This document shows, piece by piece, positions 1 through 9,572 of a stretch of DNA of 64,000 nt (position 1 is its first letter; each line of letters starts with the position of its first letter). Source of the stretch: Akkermansia sp. GTDB lineage: Bacteria; Verrucomicrobiota; Verrucomicrobiia; Verrucomicrobiales; Akkermansiaceae. The stretch is taken from assembly GCA_017517805.1 (NCBI GenBank), contig JAFWYD010000081.1, forward strand, positions 1 through 64,000, read 5' to 3'. The notes beneath the pieces were generated by a model. That model was not told where the DNA came from and did not search any database. It was given only the letters and a program-made list of their open reading frames with translations. The position numbers and the translations under genes were made by a program.

Positions 1-1
1 G

Positions 2-175
2 GCCGCCAGCGGGCTGGATGCAACGCTGAGCCTGACGAGCGGCACCTACTTCGTGGAGGTCGCTTCGCTGGATGCCGGTGCCGGGCAGTACAACACGGCC
101 TATTCGCTCACGCTGGAGAAGGAGGAGCAGCAGGCTGCCGAAGAGGCCCAGGAGCGCTTCTCGAACCTGGCCTGA
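2..175 (+). CDS. C-terminal fragment of a secreted PPC-like domain protein (5' end outside window)
   Basis: This is the last 57 codons of a gene that begins before the window; the frame is open from base 2 to a TGA at 173-175. The residues GTYFVEVASL followed by YNTAYSLTLEK have the strand pattern of bacterial pre-peptidase C-terminal (PPC) beta-sandwich domains, which sit at the end of secreted proteases and adhesins. The tail after that domain is rich in Glu, Gln and Ala. A strong hairpin follows 24 bases downstream. The main domain and true function cannot be seen, and the PPC assignment rests only on this short match. Confidence 0.6.
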   Translation, partial: AASGLDATLSLTSGTYFVEVASLDAGAGQYNTAYSLTLEKEEQQAAEEAQERFSNLA

Positions 176-193
176 GGCAGAGCAGAAGGATAA

Positions 194-240
194 AAGCACA
201 AAGCGGGGGATCTGGTGATGGCTCCCCCGCTTTGCTGCTT
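194..240. terminator. Hairpin terminator between the convergent partial gene and ribBA
   Basis: A 12-bp perfect stem (199-210 with 223-234) built around GCGGGGGA/TCCCCCGC can be extended through one bulged base to 194-240. It lies between two convergent genes and can serve both strands. Confidence 0.75.
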
Positions 241-254
241 AGGTTGGGTTGTGT

Positions 255-1628
255 TTAAATCATGTGACCCATGCGGTCGCGCTTTGTATCCAGGTAGTGC
301 CGGTTTTCGGCGTGCGCGGGGATGGAGATGGGGACGTGCTCCACGACATCGAGTCCGTGGCCGGAAAGCCCCTGGATCTTGAGCGGGTTGTTGGTGAGGA
401 GGCGCAGGTGGCGCACACCGAGGTCGCGCAGTATCTGGGCTCCGACTCCGTAGTCGCGCAGGTCGGGGGCGTAGCCGAGCTTGATGTTGGCATCCACGGT
501 GTCGTAGCCTTGCTCCTGGAGCTTGTAGGCGTGCAGCTTGGCCGAGAGACCGATGCCGCGTCCTTCCTGCCGCAGGTAGAGGATGATGCCGCCTTCCTGG
601 GAGACGCGGCGCATGGCGGCGTGCAGCTGGCTGCCGCAGTCGCAGCGGCGGCTGGCAAAGACATCGCCGGTGAGGCATTCGCTATGCACGCGGCAGAGGA
701 TGGGCTTTTCGGGGTCGATTTCGCCATGCACGAGGGCCAGGTGGGTCTTGCCATCGACCTTGGAGTGGTAGGCGTAGCAGTCGAAATCACCGAAATCGGT
801 GGGAAGTTTCACTTTTTCTTCGCGCTCGACGAGTGTTTCGGTATGCTGCCGGTGCTCGATAATCTGCGCCAGCGAGCAGGCCTTCAGGCCGAATTTGCGC
901 TGGAAGCTGCCCATTTCGCCCAGGCGGGCCATGGTGCCGTCGTCCTTCATGATTTCGCAGCACACACCTACTGGTTCCAGGCCTGCAATGCGGAGGATAT
1001 CGACGGTGCCTTCGGTGTGGCCTGCGCGGCGGATGACACCGCCCTCGACCGCACGCAGCGGGAAGCAATGGCCGGGTTGCACGAAGTCGTCGAGCGTGCA
1101 GCGGGGGTCGGCCAGCTTCATGGTGGTGATGGAGCGTTCGAAGGCGCTGATGCCGGTGGTGATGCCTTCCTTGGCATCGACGCTGACGGTGAAGGCGGTG
1201 TGGAGTTTTTCGGTGTTGTGCTGCACCTGCATGGGGAGGCCCAGGGAATCCACGCGTTCGTGCGCCATGGGCACGCAGATGAGGCCGCGTGCGTGGGTGG
1301 CGATGAAGTTGATGTTCTGCGGGGTGGCAAATTGCCCGGCGCAGACGAGGTCGACCTCGTTTTCGCGGTGGGGGTCATCCGTCATGAGGATGAGCTTGCC
1401 CATGCGCAGGTCCGCAATCACTTCTTCCAGGGGGGAGTAGGTGATGGGGTCCGGGCCATCGGCCACGGGTACGCTGCCCGCGGCAGGGAGCGGCTCCTCC
1501 GGTGCAGGGGACGGCTCGGGTGCGGGGGCAGGGGGCAGTTCTTCGCCCATGGTGGCAGCATCGCAGCGATTGATGAAATCGTTGATATCGAAGGTGCCGT
1601 TGGTGGCGGTGAACTCGATGTGCTTCAT
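255..1628 (-). CDS. ribBA: Bifunctional DHBP synthase / GTP cyclohydrolase II, riboflavin biosynthesis
   Basis: The protein (457 aa) carries both entry enzymes of riboflavin synthesis. An N-terminal RibB domain (about residues 62-265) should make 3,4-dihydroxy-2-butanone 4-phosphate from ribulose 5-phosphate. A C-terminal RibA domain (about 275-450) should open GTP. RibA is well preserved: the zinc-binding HSECLTGD and RRCDCGSQL segments and the GRGIGL loop are present. RibB keeps RENE, PGHCFPL and RAGHTE, but its acidic loop reads DDPHRENEVD rather than the usual DDEDRENEGD. The first 60 residues are an unusual Pro/Ala/Glu-rich extension. The gene starts 7 bases after glnS stops, so it is probably transcribed from the glnS promoter. 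No FMN riboswitch could fit in that gap. Confidence 0.95.
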   Translation of the reverse strand: MKHIEFTATNGTFDINDFINRCDAATMGEELPPAPAPEPSPAPEEPLPAAGSVPVADGPDPITYSPLEEVIADLRMGKLILMTDDPHRENEVDLVCAGQFATPQNINFIATHARGLICVPMAHERVDSLGLPMQVQHNTEKLHTAFTVSVDAKEGITTGISAFERSITTMKLADPRCTLDDFVQPGHCFPLRAVEGGVIRRAGHTEGTVDILRIAGLEPVGVCCEIMKDDGTMARLGEMGSFQRKFGLKACSLAQIIEHRQHTETLVEREEKVKLPTDFGDFDCYAYHSKVDGKTHLALVHGEIDPEKPILCRVHSECLTGDVFASRRCDCGSQLHAAMRRVSQEGGIILYLRQEGRGIGLSAKLHAYKLQEQGYDTVDANIKLGYAPDLRDYGVGAQILRDLGVRHLRLLTNNPLKIQGLSGHGLDVVEHVPISIPAHAENRHYLDTKRDRMGHMI

Positions 1629-1635
1629 GGCTGGC

Positions 1636-3312
<1,677 letters not shown>

Positions 3313-3319
3313 GCGCGCG

Positions 3320-3348
3320 ATTCTAACGCCAAAAATAGCCGAAATCAA
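3320..3348 (-). promoter_or_regulatory. glnS promoter, predicted leaderless
   Basis: On the minus strand, -35 TTGATT (3343-3348), a 17-bp spacer and -10 TAGAAT (3320-3325) lie 7 nt before the glnS ATG. Transcription would start at or next to the start codon. Confidence 0.65.
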
Positions 3349-3414
3349 GCGAAATCGGGCTCATGACATAGTGTGCCCGGCGAATTTGCACTCGCCAAGG
3401 CAGGGTATGTGTGG

Positions 3415-3420
3415 TAGAAT
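3415..3420 (+). promoter_or_regulatory. -10 hexamer upstream of rnc
   Basis: TAGAAT is 7 nt before the ATG at 3428, the spacing seen at many other genes here. No good -35 is visible at 16-18 bp, so this is weaker than the others. Confidence 0.4.
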
Positions 3421-3427
3421 GCGCCGC

Positions 3428-4111
3428 ATGGAACGCGAGGTGGTTGAAAAGAGTCTGAATTATGTGTTTACCGATGAGGTGTGGTTGAAACAGGCCCTGA
3501 CCCACCCCAGCAGCGACCAGAAGCGGAGCACTAATCTGAATTACGAACGCCTGGAGTTCCTGGGGGATGCGGTGCTGGAGCTTGTGGTGAGCCGGGAGCT
3601 GTTTTCCCGCTTCCCGAAGGCTGATGAGGGGCTGCTCACCAAGATGCGCTCGGCTATCGTGAGCCGCGCCCATCTCGCCGGACTCTGCGAGGAGCTGGGC
3701 TGGGGGGAGCAGCTGACCCTCAGCCCTCAACTGGAGGCCAATGGTGGCCGGAAGGCTTTGTCGATTCTCGCGAATACCTTTGAGAGCGTCATCGGTGCGG
3801 TGATGATGGATTCCAATTACAACGCTGCCCGGAAGGTGACCTTGGAGTTGATGGAGAAGAGTCTGGAAAATGCCCAGAACCTCATCAGCGTGAACTACAA
3901 GGGCGAATTGCTGGAGAAGTTGCAGTCTATCAATGGTGAAGGCCCTAAGTACGACGTGGCTCCGGTCTCTGCCGATAAACCGGCAGGCCCCTTCCTGGCC
4001 CGTGTGTTCTGGAGCGGCCGCGAGCTGGGCTGCGCCGAGGGGCAGAGCAAGCATAAGGCCGAGGTGGCGGCTGCTGCAAAGGCTTTGGAAATGAAGCTTT
4101 TTGAGGCTTAA
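3428..4111 (+). CDS. rnc: Ribonuclease III
   Basis: This endoribonuclease (227 aa from the chosen start) cuts double-stranded RNA in rRNA processing and mRNA turnover. The N-terminal RNase III domain contains the signature NYERLEFLGDAVLELV with the metal-binding acidic residues, and a second acidic site at FESVIGAVMMD. The C-terminal half (about residues 150-225) is a double-stranded RNA-binding domain ending in GQSKHKAEVAAAAKAL. In-frame ATGs also occur at 3407 and 3419; 3428 is chosen because the -10 hexamer at 3415-3420 covers the ATG at 3419. The gene is divergent from glnS. Its stop overlaps the stop region of the convergent transglutaminase gene by 4 bases, so there is no terminator between them. 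Confidence 0.95.
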   Translation: MEREVVEKSLNYVFTDEVWLKQALTHPSSDQKRSTNLNYERLEFLGDAVLELVVSRELFSRFPKADEGLLTKMRSAIVSRAHLAGLCEELGWGEQLTLSPQLEANGGRKALSILANTFESVIGAVMMDSNYNAARKVTLELMEKSLENAQNLISVNYKGELLEKLQSINGEGPKYDVAPVSADKPAGPFLARVFWSGRELGCAEGQSKHKAEVAAAAKALEMKLFEA

Positions 4112-5067
4112 TAGCTCCCCAGCCGCAGGATTTGCACCGGGGCGCTTGTGGGCGCTACCCCGACTTTTTCCTCCGTGCCTTGCAGGCGCAGGTAGTGCTG
4201 CCCGCTGCGGGGCAGCAGGAGTCGGCAGAAGTAGCGCACATCATCGGTGCAGGAGGGGAGCCTGGCCGCTGAAATGACACCGCCTTGTTCGTTGATGAGC
4301 TCGACTACAGGCGGAGAGACCGGGCGCGGCTGGAAGTCGATGAGCAGCCGCTGCGTGTCTGCCGGTATACCGGCGCGGGCATACCAGTCGCGAGCCAGCG
4401 AGAGGTAGCGCTCACTCACATCTTCTGCCGGGAGGCACTTGCGCCCCATCTTTGCCGCAATACCTGCCGGAATCCAGCTCTCTTTTCCGGAGGGGGTGGC
4501 CGCCATGACCCGCTGGTAGGGATGCCGGGGGTCGAGCATGCCGATATTTTCCATGACCCAGGGGGTGTTGAAGTCCTTTTCGTCGAATTCAATCATGTGC
4601 CATGCGCCATCGAACCATGCTTCGGCCCAGGTGTGGTTGCCCTGGATGTGGTTCCAGGTGAGGATTCCGGCTGCGCGGGCCGGAATGCCGATGGAGCGCA
4701 GCGCGCAGACCAGCAGGATGCTTTGCCCGGTGCAGGAGACCTTTTTTTCAGCCAGGGCTTCCAGCGCATTCATTTCGGGTTTCCGGCGCTCCATGGAGTA
4801 GTATACACCGGTGGTGGCTCCGATGCTTGAGGCAATGCGCAGCACGGCTTCGCGGGGGCTTGTGCAGTCTGCCACCAGCGGGCGGAACAGGGGGACTAGC
4901 ACCGGGCGCCAGTCGCAGGGTTGCTCATCCAGCACGGTGTCTGGGTGCAGGGCATCGGCTGCAATCTGCCCGGGAATCTGCTTGCTCCAGGGAAAGTCCG
5001 CCTCTGCGTGCAGCGGCCCCGCCAGCCAGAGCAGAAGATGCAGCAGGAGGAGGATGCCGGGCTTCAT
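4108..5067 (-). CDS. Secreted transglutaminase-like protein
   Basis: The protein (319 aa) begins with a clear signal peptide (MKPGILLLLHLLLWLAG) and is probably periplasmic. The centre has the transglutaminase-like papain-fold triad: Cys in KKVSCTGQSILLV, His in GNHTWAEAWF and Asp in MIEFDEKDFN. Proteins of this fold act as proteases, peptide cross-linkers or deamidases, and the actual reaction cannot be read from sequence. The C-terminal 100 residues look like a beta-rich accessory domain. The ATG at 5067 shares ATGA with the miaB stop, indicating translational coupling. An in-frame start further upstream would put 11 basic residues before the signal peptide and is less likely. Confidence 0.75.
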   Translation of the reverse strand: MKPGILLLLHLLLWLAGPLHAEADFPWSKQIPGQIAADALHPDTVLDEQPCDWRPVLVPLFRPLVADCTSPREAVLRIASSIGATTGVYYSMERRKPEMNALEALAEKKVSCTGQSILLVCALRSIGIPARAAGILTWNHIQGNHTWAEAWFDGAWHMIEFDEKDFNTPWVMENIGMLDPRHPYQRVMAATPSGKESWIPAGIAAKMGRKCLPAEDVSERYLSLARDWYARAGIPADTQRLLIDFQPRPVSPPVVELINEQGGVISAARLPSCTDDVRYFCRLLLPRSGQHYLRLQGTEEKVGVAPTSAPVQILRLGSY

Positions 5068-6422
5068 TCCACTTCGCCGTAGAGGGTGAATCCTGTGCAT
5101 TCGGCAATGCGCACCGGTACGAGGGTGCCGACTTCGGCCGTGCCGCCAGGGATGATGACCGGCTTATTCTGCGAGGTGCGGCCTTGGAGACGGTCGGGAT
5201 TGTTCTTGCTGGGGCCTTCCACCAGGATGGTCTGCCGGGTGCCGACAAGCGCCTGGTTGCGGGCCACGGCGATGCGGTTCACGGTTTCGAGAAGGTCGTG
5301 GTTGCGCTCTTCCTTGACGCGCAGGCAAATCTGGTTCTCCATGGCGGCGGCCACCGTATCGCGCCGAGGGGAGTATTGGAAGACGAAGGCATTGTCGAAC
5401 TGGATGCGCTCGACTGCGGCTTTTGTTTCGAGGTAATCCTCATGGGTTTCACCGGGGAAGCCGACGATGATATCGGTCGTGATGGCGAGGTCGGGGCGGG
5501 CTTCGCGCATAGCCTCGCAGAGCCTGAGGTATTTCTCGTTCTTATACGGACGGCGCATGAGTTGCAGGATGCGGTCGCTGCCGCTCTGCATGGGGAAGTG
5601 GATGTGGCTGCAGAGTTTGGGCAGGTAGGTGTAGGCGTTCACGAGGTCCTGGCGGAAGCCGATGGGGTGTGGGCTGGTGAAGCGGATGCGCTCCAGCCCG
5701 TCCATATCGTTGAGCTGCTCCAGGAGGCGGACAAAGGCTCCACGTCCGTTGACTGCCGGTTCATCCTTGCCGTAGCGGTTTACAATCTGCCCCAGCAGGG
5801 TCACTTCTTTCACACCCCGCTCCACGAGTTCGCGCACTTCTTGCAGAATGTCTGCCGCCGGGCGGCTGCATTCGGCACCGCGGGTGCTGGGCACAATGCA
5901 GTAGGAGCAGCGCATCTCGCAGCCTTGCATGATGGAGACGAAAGCCGTGCAGTTGCCGGCGGGGGGCAGGTGGTCGCGGATTTCGTTCTGGAATCCCTCC
6001 TCCTGCTGGGTTGCGCAGATGTGCGCCCCGCGGCGGATGGGTTCAAAATCTGCCTGGCCGAGCCGGCTGCGGAGCAAGCGGTTGCAGAGGCGGTACACAT
6101 TGTGGTACTGCTGGGTTCCGGTGACGATGTCGAGCCGGGGTAAGTCTCGGAAGAGGGAGGCGGCGCGGCTCTGGCACATGCAGCCCATGAATCCGTACAC
6201 CACCCAGGGTTTGGCGGTGGGTCGGGCGCAGAGCAGCCCCATCTTGCCCAGAGCCTTCAGCTCTGCCTTTTCGCGCACCGAACAGGTGTTGATGAGGATG
6301 ACATCGGCTTCGGATTCATCCCGGGTCAGTTCATAGCCTCCAGCCAGGAACATACTGGCCACTTGTTCGGAGTCGCGCTCATTCATCTGGCACCCATACG
6401 TCTTGATCAACACACTCGGCAT
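5064..6422 (-). CDS. miaB: tRNA-2-methylthio-N6-dimethylallyladenosine synthase
   Basis: This radical-SAM methylthiotransferase (452 aa) adds the 2-methylthio group to i6A37 of tRNAs. Three N-terminal cysteines for the auxiliary 4Fe-4S cluster occur in TYGCQMNERD, NTCSVREKA and GFMGCMCQ. The radical-SAM cluster motif CEMRCSYC is around residue 176. A C-terminal TRAM-type domain (last 65 residues) should bind tRNA. The full set of motifs separates it from RimO and MtaB relatives. It is followed by the transglutaminase-like gene with a 4-base ATGA overlap. A TAGCAT hexamer lies 6 nt before its ATG. Confidence 0.93.
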   Translation of the reverse strand: MPSVLIKTYGCQMNERDSEQVASMFLAGGYELTRDESEADVILINTCSVREKAELKALGKMGLLCARPTAKPWVVYGFMGCMCQSRAASLFRDLPRLDIVTGTQQYHNVYRLCNRLLRSRLGQADFEPIRRGAHICATQQEEGFQNEIRDHLPPAGNCTAFVSIMQGCEMRCSYCIVPSTRGAECSRPAADILQEVRELVERGVKEVTLLGQIVNRYGKDEPAVNGRGAFVRLLEQLNDMDGLERIRFTSPHPIGFRQDLVNAYTYLPKLCSHIHFPMQSGSDRILQLMRRPYKNEKYLRLCEAMREARPDLAITTDIIVGFPGETHEDYLETKAAVERIQFDNAFVFQYSPRRDTVAAAMENQICLRVKEERNHDLLETVNRIAVARNQALVGTRQTILVEGPSKNNPDRLQGRTSQNKPVIIPGGTAEVGTLVPVRIAECTGFTLYGEVE

Positions 6423-6428
6423 GCGCGT

Positions 6429-6434
6429 ATGCTA
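6429..6434 (-). promoter_or_regulatory. -10 hexamer upstream of miaB
   Basis: TAGCAT on the minus strand is 6 nt before the miaB ATG, fitting the leaderless pattern of this window. No convincing -35 was found. Confidence 0.35.
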
Positions 6435-6486
6435 ACACAGCAGGGCGTGTATGGAAAGACGAATTCCAGTCACCACGGCGAATCTC

Positions 6487-7038
6487 TCACAGATGAATGA
6501 TTTCCGGGATGCACAGGTCGTGTGAATCGGTGGGGAGGGAGGCTTCCAGTTGCTCGGCAAAGGCAAGCGCCAGGATGCGGGCGCGCCGGCACCGGGGCAG
6601 AAAGCGGTCGTAGTACCCGCCGCCGTAGCCCAGGCGATCGCCGGCCAGGGTGAAGGCCACTCCGGGTACGATGAGAAGGTCAATTTCCTGGGGGGCTACG
6701 GCGCGGGTGTGTGGTGCTGGTTCCGGTATGCCCATTTTGCCAGGGCGCAGGTCAAGCCGGGGATCGGTTACAATGCGGAACTCCAGCTGGTGAGCCGGCA
6801 GGCAGAGCGGGAAGGCAAAGCGGTGCTGCGGATATGCCTGCACGAGAGGCAGCAGGTTGACCTCGTGCGGCAGAGGAGCGTAAATGGCTACGCAGCGAGG
6901 TGCTCCGGCCAGGAGGGGGGCCAGCATGCCCCGCAATGCTGCCGAACGCAGCTGCGCCGGGTCGGCATCTGCGGCTTGTCGGAGCCGTTGCAGAACCTCC
7001 CGGCGCTTGTGTTGTTTGTCTGTGTGGGCGGTACTCAC
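6487..7038 (-). CDS. ygfA: 5-formyltetrahydrofolate cyclo-ligase
   Basis: The enzyme (183 aa) uses ATP to convert 5-formyl-THF to 5,10-methenyl-THF, recycling a dead-end folate. The family signature GDRLGYGGGYYDRFL is near residues 132-146, the phosphate-binding basic segment QHKRREVLQRLR is at the N-terminus, and IDLLIVPGVAF precedes the glycine-rich loop. The length is typical. The start codon overlaps the stop of pgeF (ATGA, 7035-7038), so it is the last gene of a marR-pgeF-ygfA operon. Confidence 0.92.
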   Translation of the reverse strand: MSTAHTDKQHKRREVLQRLRQAADADPAQLRSAALRGMLAPLLAGAPRCVAIYAPLPHEVNLLPLVQAYPQHRFAFPLCLPAHQLEFRIVTDPRLDLRPGKMGIPEPAPHTRAVAPQEIDLLIVPGVAFTLAGDRLGYGGGYYDRFLPRCRRARILALAFAEQLEASLPTDSHDLCIPEIIHL

Positions 7039-7715
7039 TTGGTAGCGAGAGGATTGCGGCCGAACAAGGCCAGCATGCGGCCCGTGTTGCCTTTCTCAAC
7101 CCGGTAGGAATAGAAGGTGTCGAGGTCGGCCGCGGTATCCAGCCCGCTGTCGGTGATGTTTTCCGGGGCTATGCCGGCATCCTGGAGCTGCTGCTTAATC
7201 ATGCTTACGATGTCGACCTCGTAATGCGGCGGTCGGATGCAGGGGGAAATCACCGCGATGCAGTCGCTTGCGTGCACTCCCAGTATCTTGTACATGGCTT
7301 TCAGCGTTTCTCCTGCTATGTTCTGGAGTGTGCCTGCCTTGCCGGAGTGGATGAGCGCCCGGCATTGCGTGTTGGTATCGTATATCCAGATAGCGGCACA
7401 GTCGGCCACATAGATACCCAGGCAGCAATCTGCCTTGCCGCCACAGAATAAAGCATCCACTCCCTCCACGGGGTAGGAGCAGCCGATGTCGCCCACGAGC
7501 GCCACCTTGTTGCCGTGTACCTGCTGGGCGCGGCGCAGCATCCTGGGGGCGATGCCGCCTTCGGTGAGCACCGCTTCATGGGTCGGGGTGAGGGCCGAAA
7601 TGACGGCTGCGCGGTCGGTTGTAGTCGGAATCCCGGGGATTCGCGTGATGAAGCGCGCAAAGTTCTCCGGGTAGTTGTTCAATACTTGAAGGTAATTCGG
7701 GCTGTAGGTGCTCAT
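7035..7715 (-). CDS. pgeF: PgeF-type laccase-domain protein (purine nucleoside phosphorylase / peptidoglycan editing factor)
   Basis: The protein (226 aa) belongs to the YfiH/PgeF family. Members have been described as cytosolic purine nucleoside phosphorylases and as enzymes guarding against misbuilt peptidoglycan precursors. Family landmarks are QQVHGNKV (His ligand), YVADCAA (Cys ligand), ISPCIRPPHYEVD and the C-terminal FYSYRVEKGNTGRM. The usual HAGWRGT loop is replaced by HSGKAGT. The gene is 18 bases downstream of marR and overlaps ygfA by 4 bases. The regulator link may only reflect operon packing. Confidence 0.82.
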   Translation of the reverse strand: MSTYSPNYLQVLNNYPENFARFITRIPGIPTTTDRAAVISALTPTHEAVLTEGGIAPRMLRRAQQVHGNKVALVGDIGCSYPVEGVDALFCGGKADCCLGIYVADCAAIWIYDTNTQCRALIHSGKAGTLQNIAGETLKAMYKILGVHASDCIAVISPCIRPPHYEVDIVSMIKQQLQDAGIAPENITDSGLDTAADLDTFYSYRVEKGNTGRMLALFGRNPLATK

Positions 7716-7733
7716 GATTTCGATGATTGGGTG

Positions 7734-8210
7734 TTAGTTCAGACTCTTGCTGCGCGTGGCTGCTGCGCGTCGGGAAATGACTTTGCGGGCGTTCCCCATC
7801 GGGCTGGCGGCATCATCGCGAGCCATCATCTGCGCAAGGTCGGCCGCGATGTTGCTGTGCATCTGTGCCACGAGGGCGCGTCCTTGTTCGGTGATGCGTA
7901 CCATGATTTTGCGGCGGTCAGAAGCGGCTGCGTAGCGCTTCAGGTGCCCCAGTTCCTGCAGCTTGTCAATCATCCCTGTGGCTGCTGCGGTGGAGTGTCC
8001 CATCATCTTGGCAATGTTGCTCATGGAGAGACATTCCTCCTCGGCCAGGTAGGCAAGCAGGAAGAACTGGGGGAAGGATACCTTACCCTTTGTCAGCTCT
8101 GGAGAGAGCCGGAGAATGCAGCTGCGCTGCGAGAATAACACAAAATCGGCAAGCTTCTGGGCATCTTGCTCGTGCTGTGTTTCGCCGGTTGTATGGGGAG
8201 ATTTGCTCAT
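7734..8210 (-). CDS. MarR-family transcriptional regulator
   Basis: This winged-helix regulator is 158 aa from the ATG at 8210. The recognition-helix region MSNIAKMMGHSTAAATGMIDKL and the wing AASDRRKIMVRITEQGRAL match the MarR family, whose members usually repress their own operon and are released by a ligand or redox change. The frame could start at 8282, but that lies upstream of a well-formed promoter (8237-8264), so 8210 is preferred. The C-terminus is rich in Arg, Lys and Ala and probably flexible. pgeF and ygfA follow in the same direction. The ligand is unknown. Confidence 0.85.
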   Translation of the reverse strand: MSKSPHTTGETQHEQDAQKLADFVLFSQRSCILRLSPELTKGKVSFPQFFLLAYLAEEECLSMSNIAKMMGHSTAAATGMIDKLQELGHLKRYAAASDRRKIMVRITEQGRALVAQMHSNIAADLAQMMARDDAASPMGNARKVISRRAAATRSKSLN

Positions 8211-8236
8211 CGGTCTCAGTTGGCTGTTACCTTCAG

Positions 8237-8264
8237 ATATTACGGCTTTATGTAATTTTTGCAA
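8237..8264 (-). promoter_or_regulatory. marR promoter with internal palindrome (candidate autoregulatory operator)
   Basis: On the minus strand, -35 TTGCAA (8259-8264), 16 bp and -10 TAATAT (8237-8242). The inverted repeat ATTAC/GTAAT (8239-8243 and 8252-8256) lies between and over these hexamers, where a MarR dimer would block RNA polymerase. The rest of 8211-8399 shows no gene. Confidence 0.45.
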
Positions 8265-8399
8265 GCCCAAAATTTCAGCCATTCCTAACAGTCAACGTCC
8301 ACTTGGTTGATGTAGTGCCGGAGCGTGCTGGATGGTACCACATCTTGTGGTTGATGGTGTGAAAAAAAGTTTGATGCGCCGGGGTAGTAGGAGGTATGC

Positions 8400-8792
8400 T
8401 CAGGGAGCCGGGGGAGCAACGCGGAGGATCTCCCGGAGCTCGGGAGTCATGAGCTTGTTTTCCTCAAGGCGTTCGATATGGGCGCGGATGGCATTCCAGA
8501 TGGTAGTGAATGCTTCCATTTTGTTCTGCACGGCCATGTAATCCTGCACGGTGGGTTCGGGCAGGGCTCGCTGGGCATCGACAAGCTTGCCGCATTCCTC
8601 ACTAAGCTGCTGGAGCTGGGGAAGTGCTGCCTCGATGGATTGAGCATCGTTGCATGAATTGAGGCAGAGCTCGGTGCGCGACAGGAAATCCAGGATGGAA
8701 TCCGTCAGATCTACATGATTGGCGGGAAGCTCCTGAGCAGGTGCCGAAGCAGAAAATATCCCGAAAGCGATGCTGAGCAGAAGATGTTTCAT
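8400..8792 (-). CDS. Small secreted protein of unknown function
   Basis: I do not recognise this 130-aa protein. It starts with a signal peptide (MKHLLLSIAFGIFSASAPAQ) with likely cleavage after the Ala before QEL. The mature part is predicted helical, with heptad-like Leu spacing, a pair of cysteines (in ELCLNSCND) and a Pro/Ala end. It lies 15 bases downstream of the zinc-ribbon membrane protein gene and is probably the third gene of the valS transcript. Helical secreted proteins of this size are common in the window. Confidence 0.6.
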   Translation of the reverse strand: MKHLLLSIAFGIFSASAPAQELPANHVDLTDSILDFLSRTELCLNSCNDAQSIEAALPQLQQLSEECGKLVDAQRALPEPTVQDYMAVQNKMEAFTTIWNAIRAHIERLEENKLMTPELREILRVAPPAP

Positions 8793-8807
8793 GGATTCCC
8801 TGGATGA

Positions 8808-9560
8808 TTAATGGTGAATCTTGCGGCCTTTGCTGCCTTTGATCATCACCGGGGTGCCGCAGCCGGGGCAGTTGTAGGAACGGCAGAAGATGATGTGGAG
8901 AGCCGTCGATATATTGTAGCCGAAAAGGGGGCTGAAGTGCGCAAATTTGTTGCGCACGTAATGGCTGAATGTAAAGACCCTGATGTGGCAGACCGGGCAT
9001 GTCACAAGCCGGGCGTATACCATGTATGGCAAGCTGGGGACAACGACGCACAGAACGGCCAGTACAGGGAGAGGTATGGCTGGCAGGTTCCCGGTCATCA
9101 GCAGGACTGGAATGACGAAAACGGAAAGTATCGGAATGATGAGCAGACTCGTGCTGAGCGCACCGAAAAAGGTCAGCACCGGATGATTACTGCGGATCGG
9201 ACTGTGAAGAATCTGGCGTTGATGCTCGCTTTTCAAAGCCTGCTCTTTGACCTGCCTGTTTCTCCTGCCTCCGTTGCGGAAACCAGTAGTAGGCCCCACA
9301 TTTTCAATAAAAAGCTCCTTTTCTCCAGAGAGCTGTTCGCTGACCTTAGCAGGGGTGCAGAGGAGATGGATGGACTCAAGTCTGGCTTTGTTGATGGAAA
9401 ATGTCTTTTCCGGGAAGAAGGCTCGCGCCCGTTCCAGATCTTCCAGAACTTTTTCTATGTCAAGCAAAGCCAGCTGCTCTGCAGTAGTGATACCGCAGAG
9501 AGCAAGCTCGGCTCGTTCCTGTTCCGACAGTCTTGTAAAGGGATCTGTATCCATTACCAT
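8808..9560 (-). CDS. Membrane protein with helix-hairpin-like N-terminus and split zinc ribbon
   Basis: This is a 250-aa protein of unknown function. Residues 5-70 form a helical segment resembling the DUF4332 helix-hairpin type (SEQERAELALCGITTAEQL). Two transmembrane helices lie around residues 128-175. The C-terminal cytoplasmic part has a CPVC pair and, 40 residues later, a CPGC pair, a treble-clef or zinc-ribbon arrangement interrupted by hydrophobic sequence. The gene starts 12 bases after valS stops, so it is co-transcribed with it. Starts at 9560 and 9554 are both possible. The domain comparison is by eye only. Confidence 0.6.
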   Translation of the reverse strand: MVMDTDPFTRLSEQERAELALCGITTAEQLALLDIEKVLEDLERARAFFPEKTFSINKARLESIHLLCTPAKVSEQLSGEKELFIENVGPTTGFRNGGRRNRQVKEQALKSEHQRQILHSPIRSNHPVLTFFGALSTSLLIIPILSVFVIPVLLMTGNLPAIPLPVLAVLCVVVPSLPYMVYARLVTCPVCHIRVFTFSHYVRNKFAHFSPLFGYNISTALHIIFCRSYNCPGCGTPVMIKGSKGRKIHH

Positions 9561-9572
9561 GGTGGGCGCGAT

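Noticed and set aside
1629..1635. FMN riboswitch upstream of ribBA
   Set aside because: Only 7 bases separate ribBA from glnS, so no aptamer can fit.
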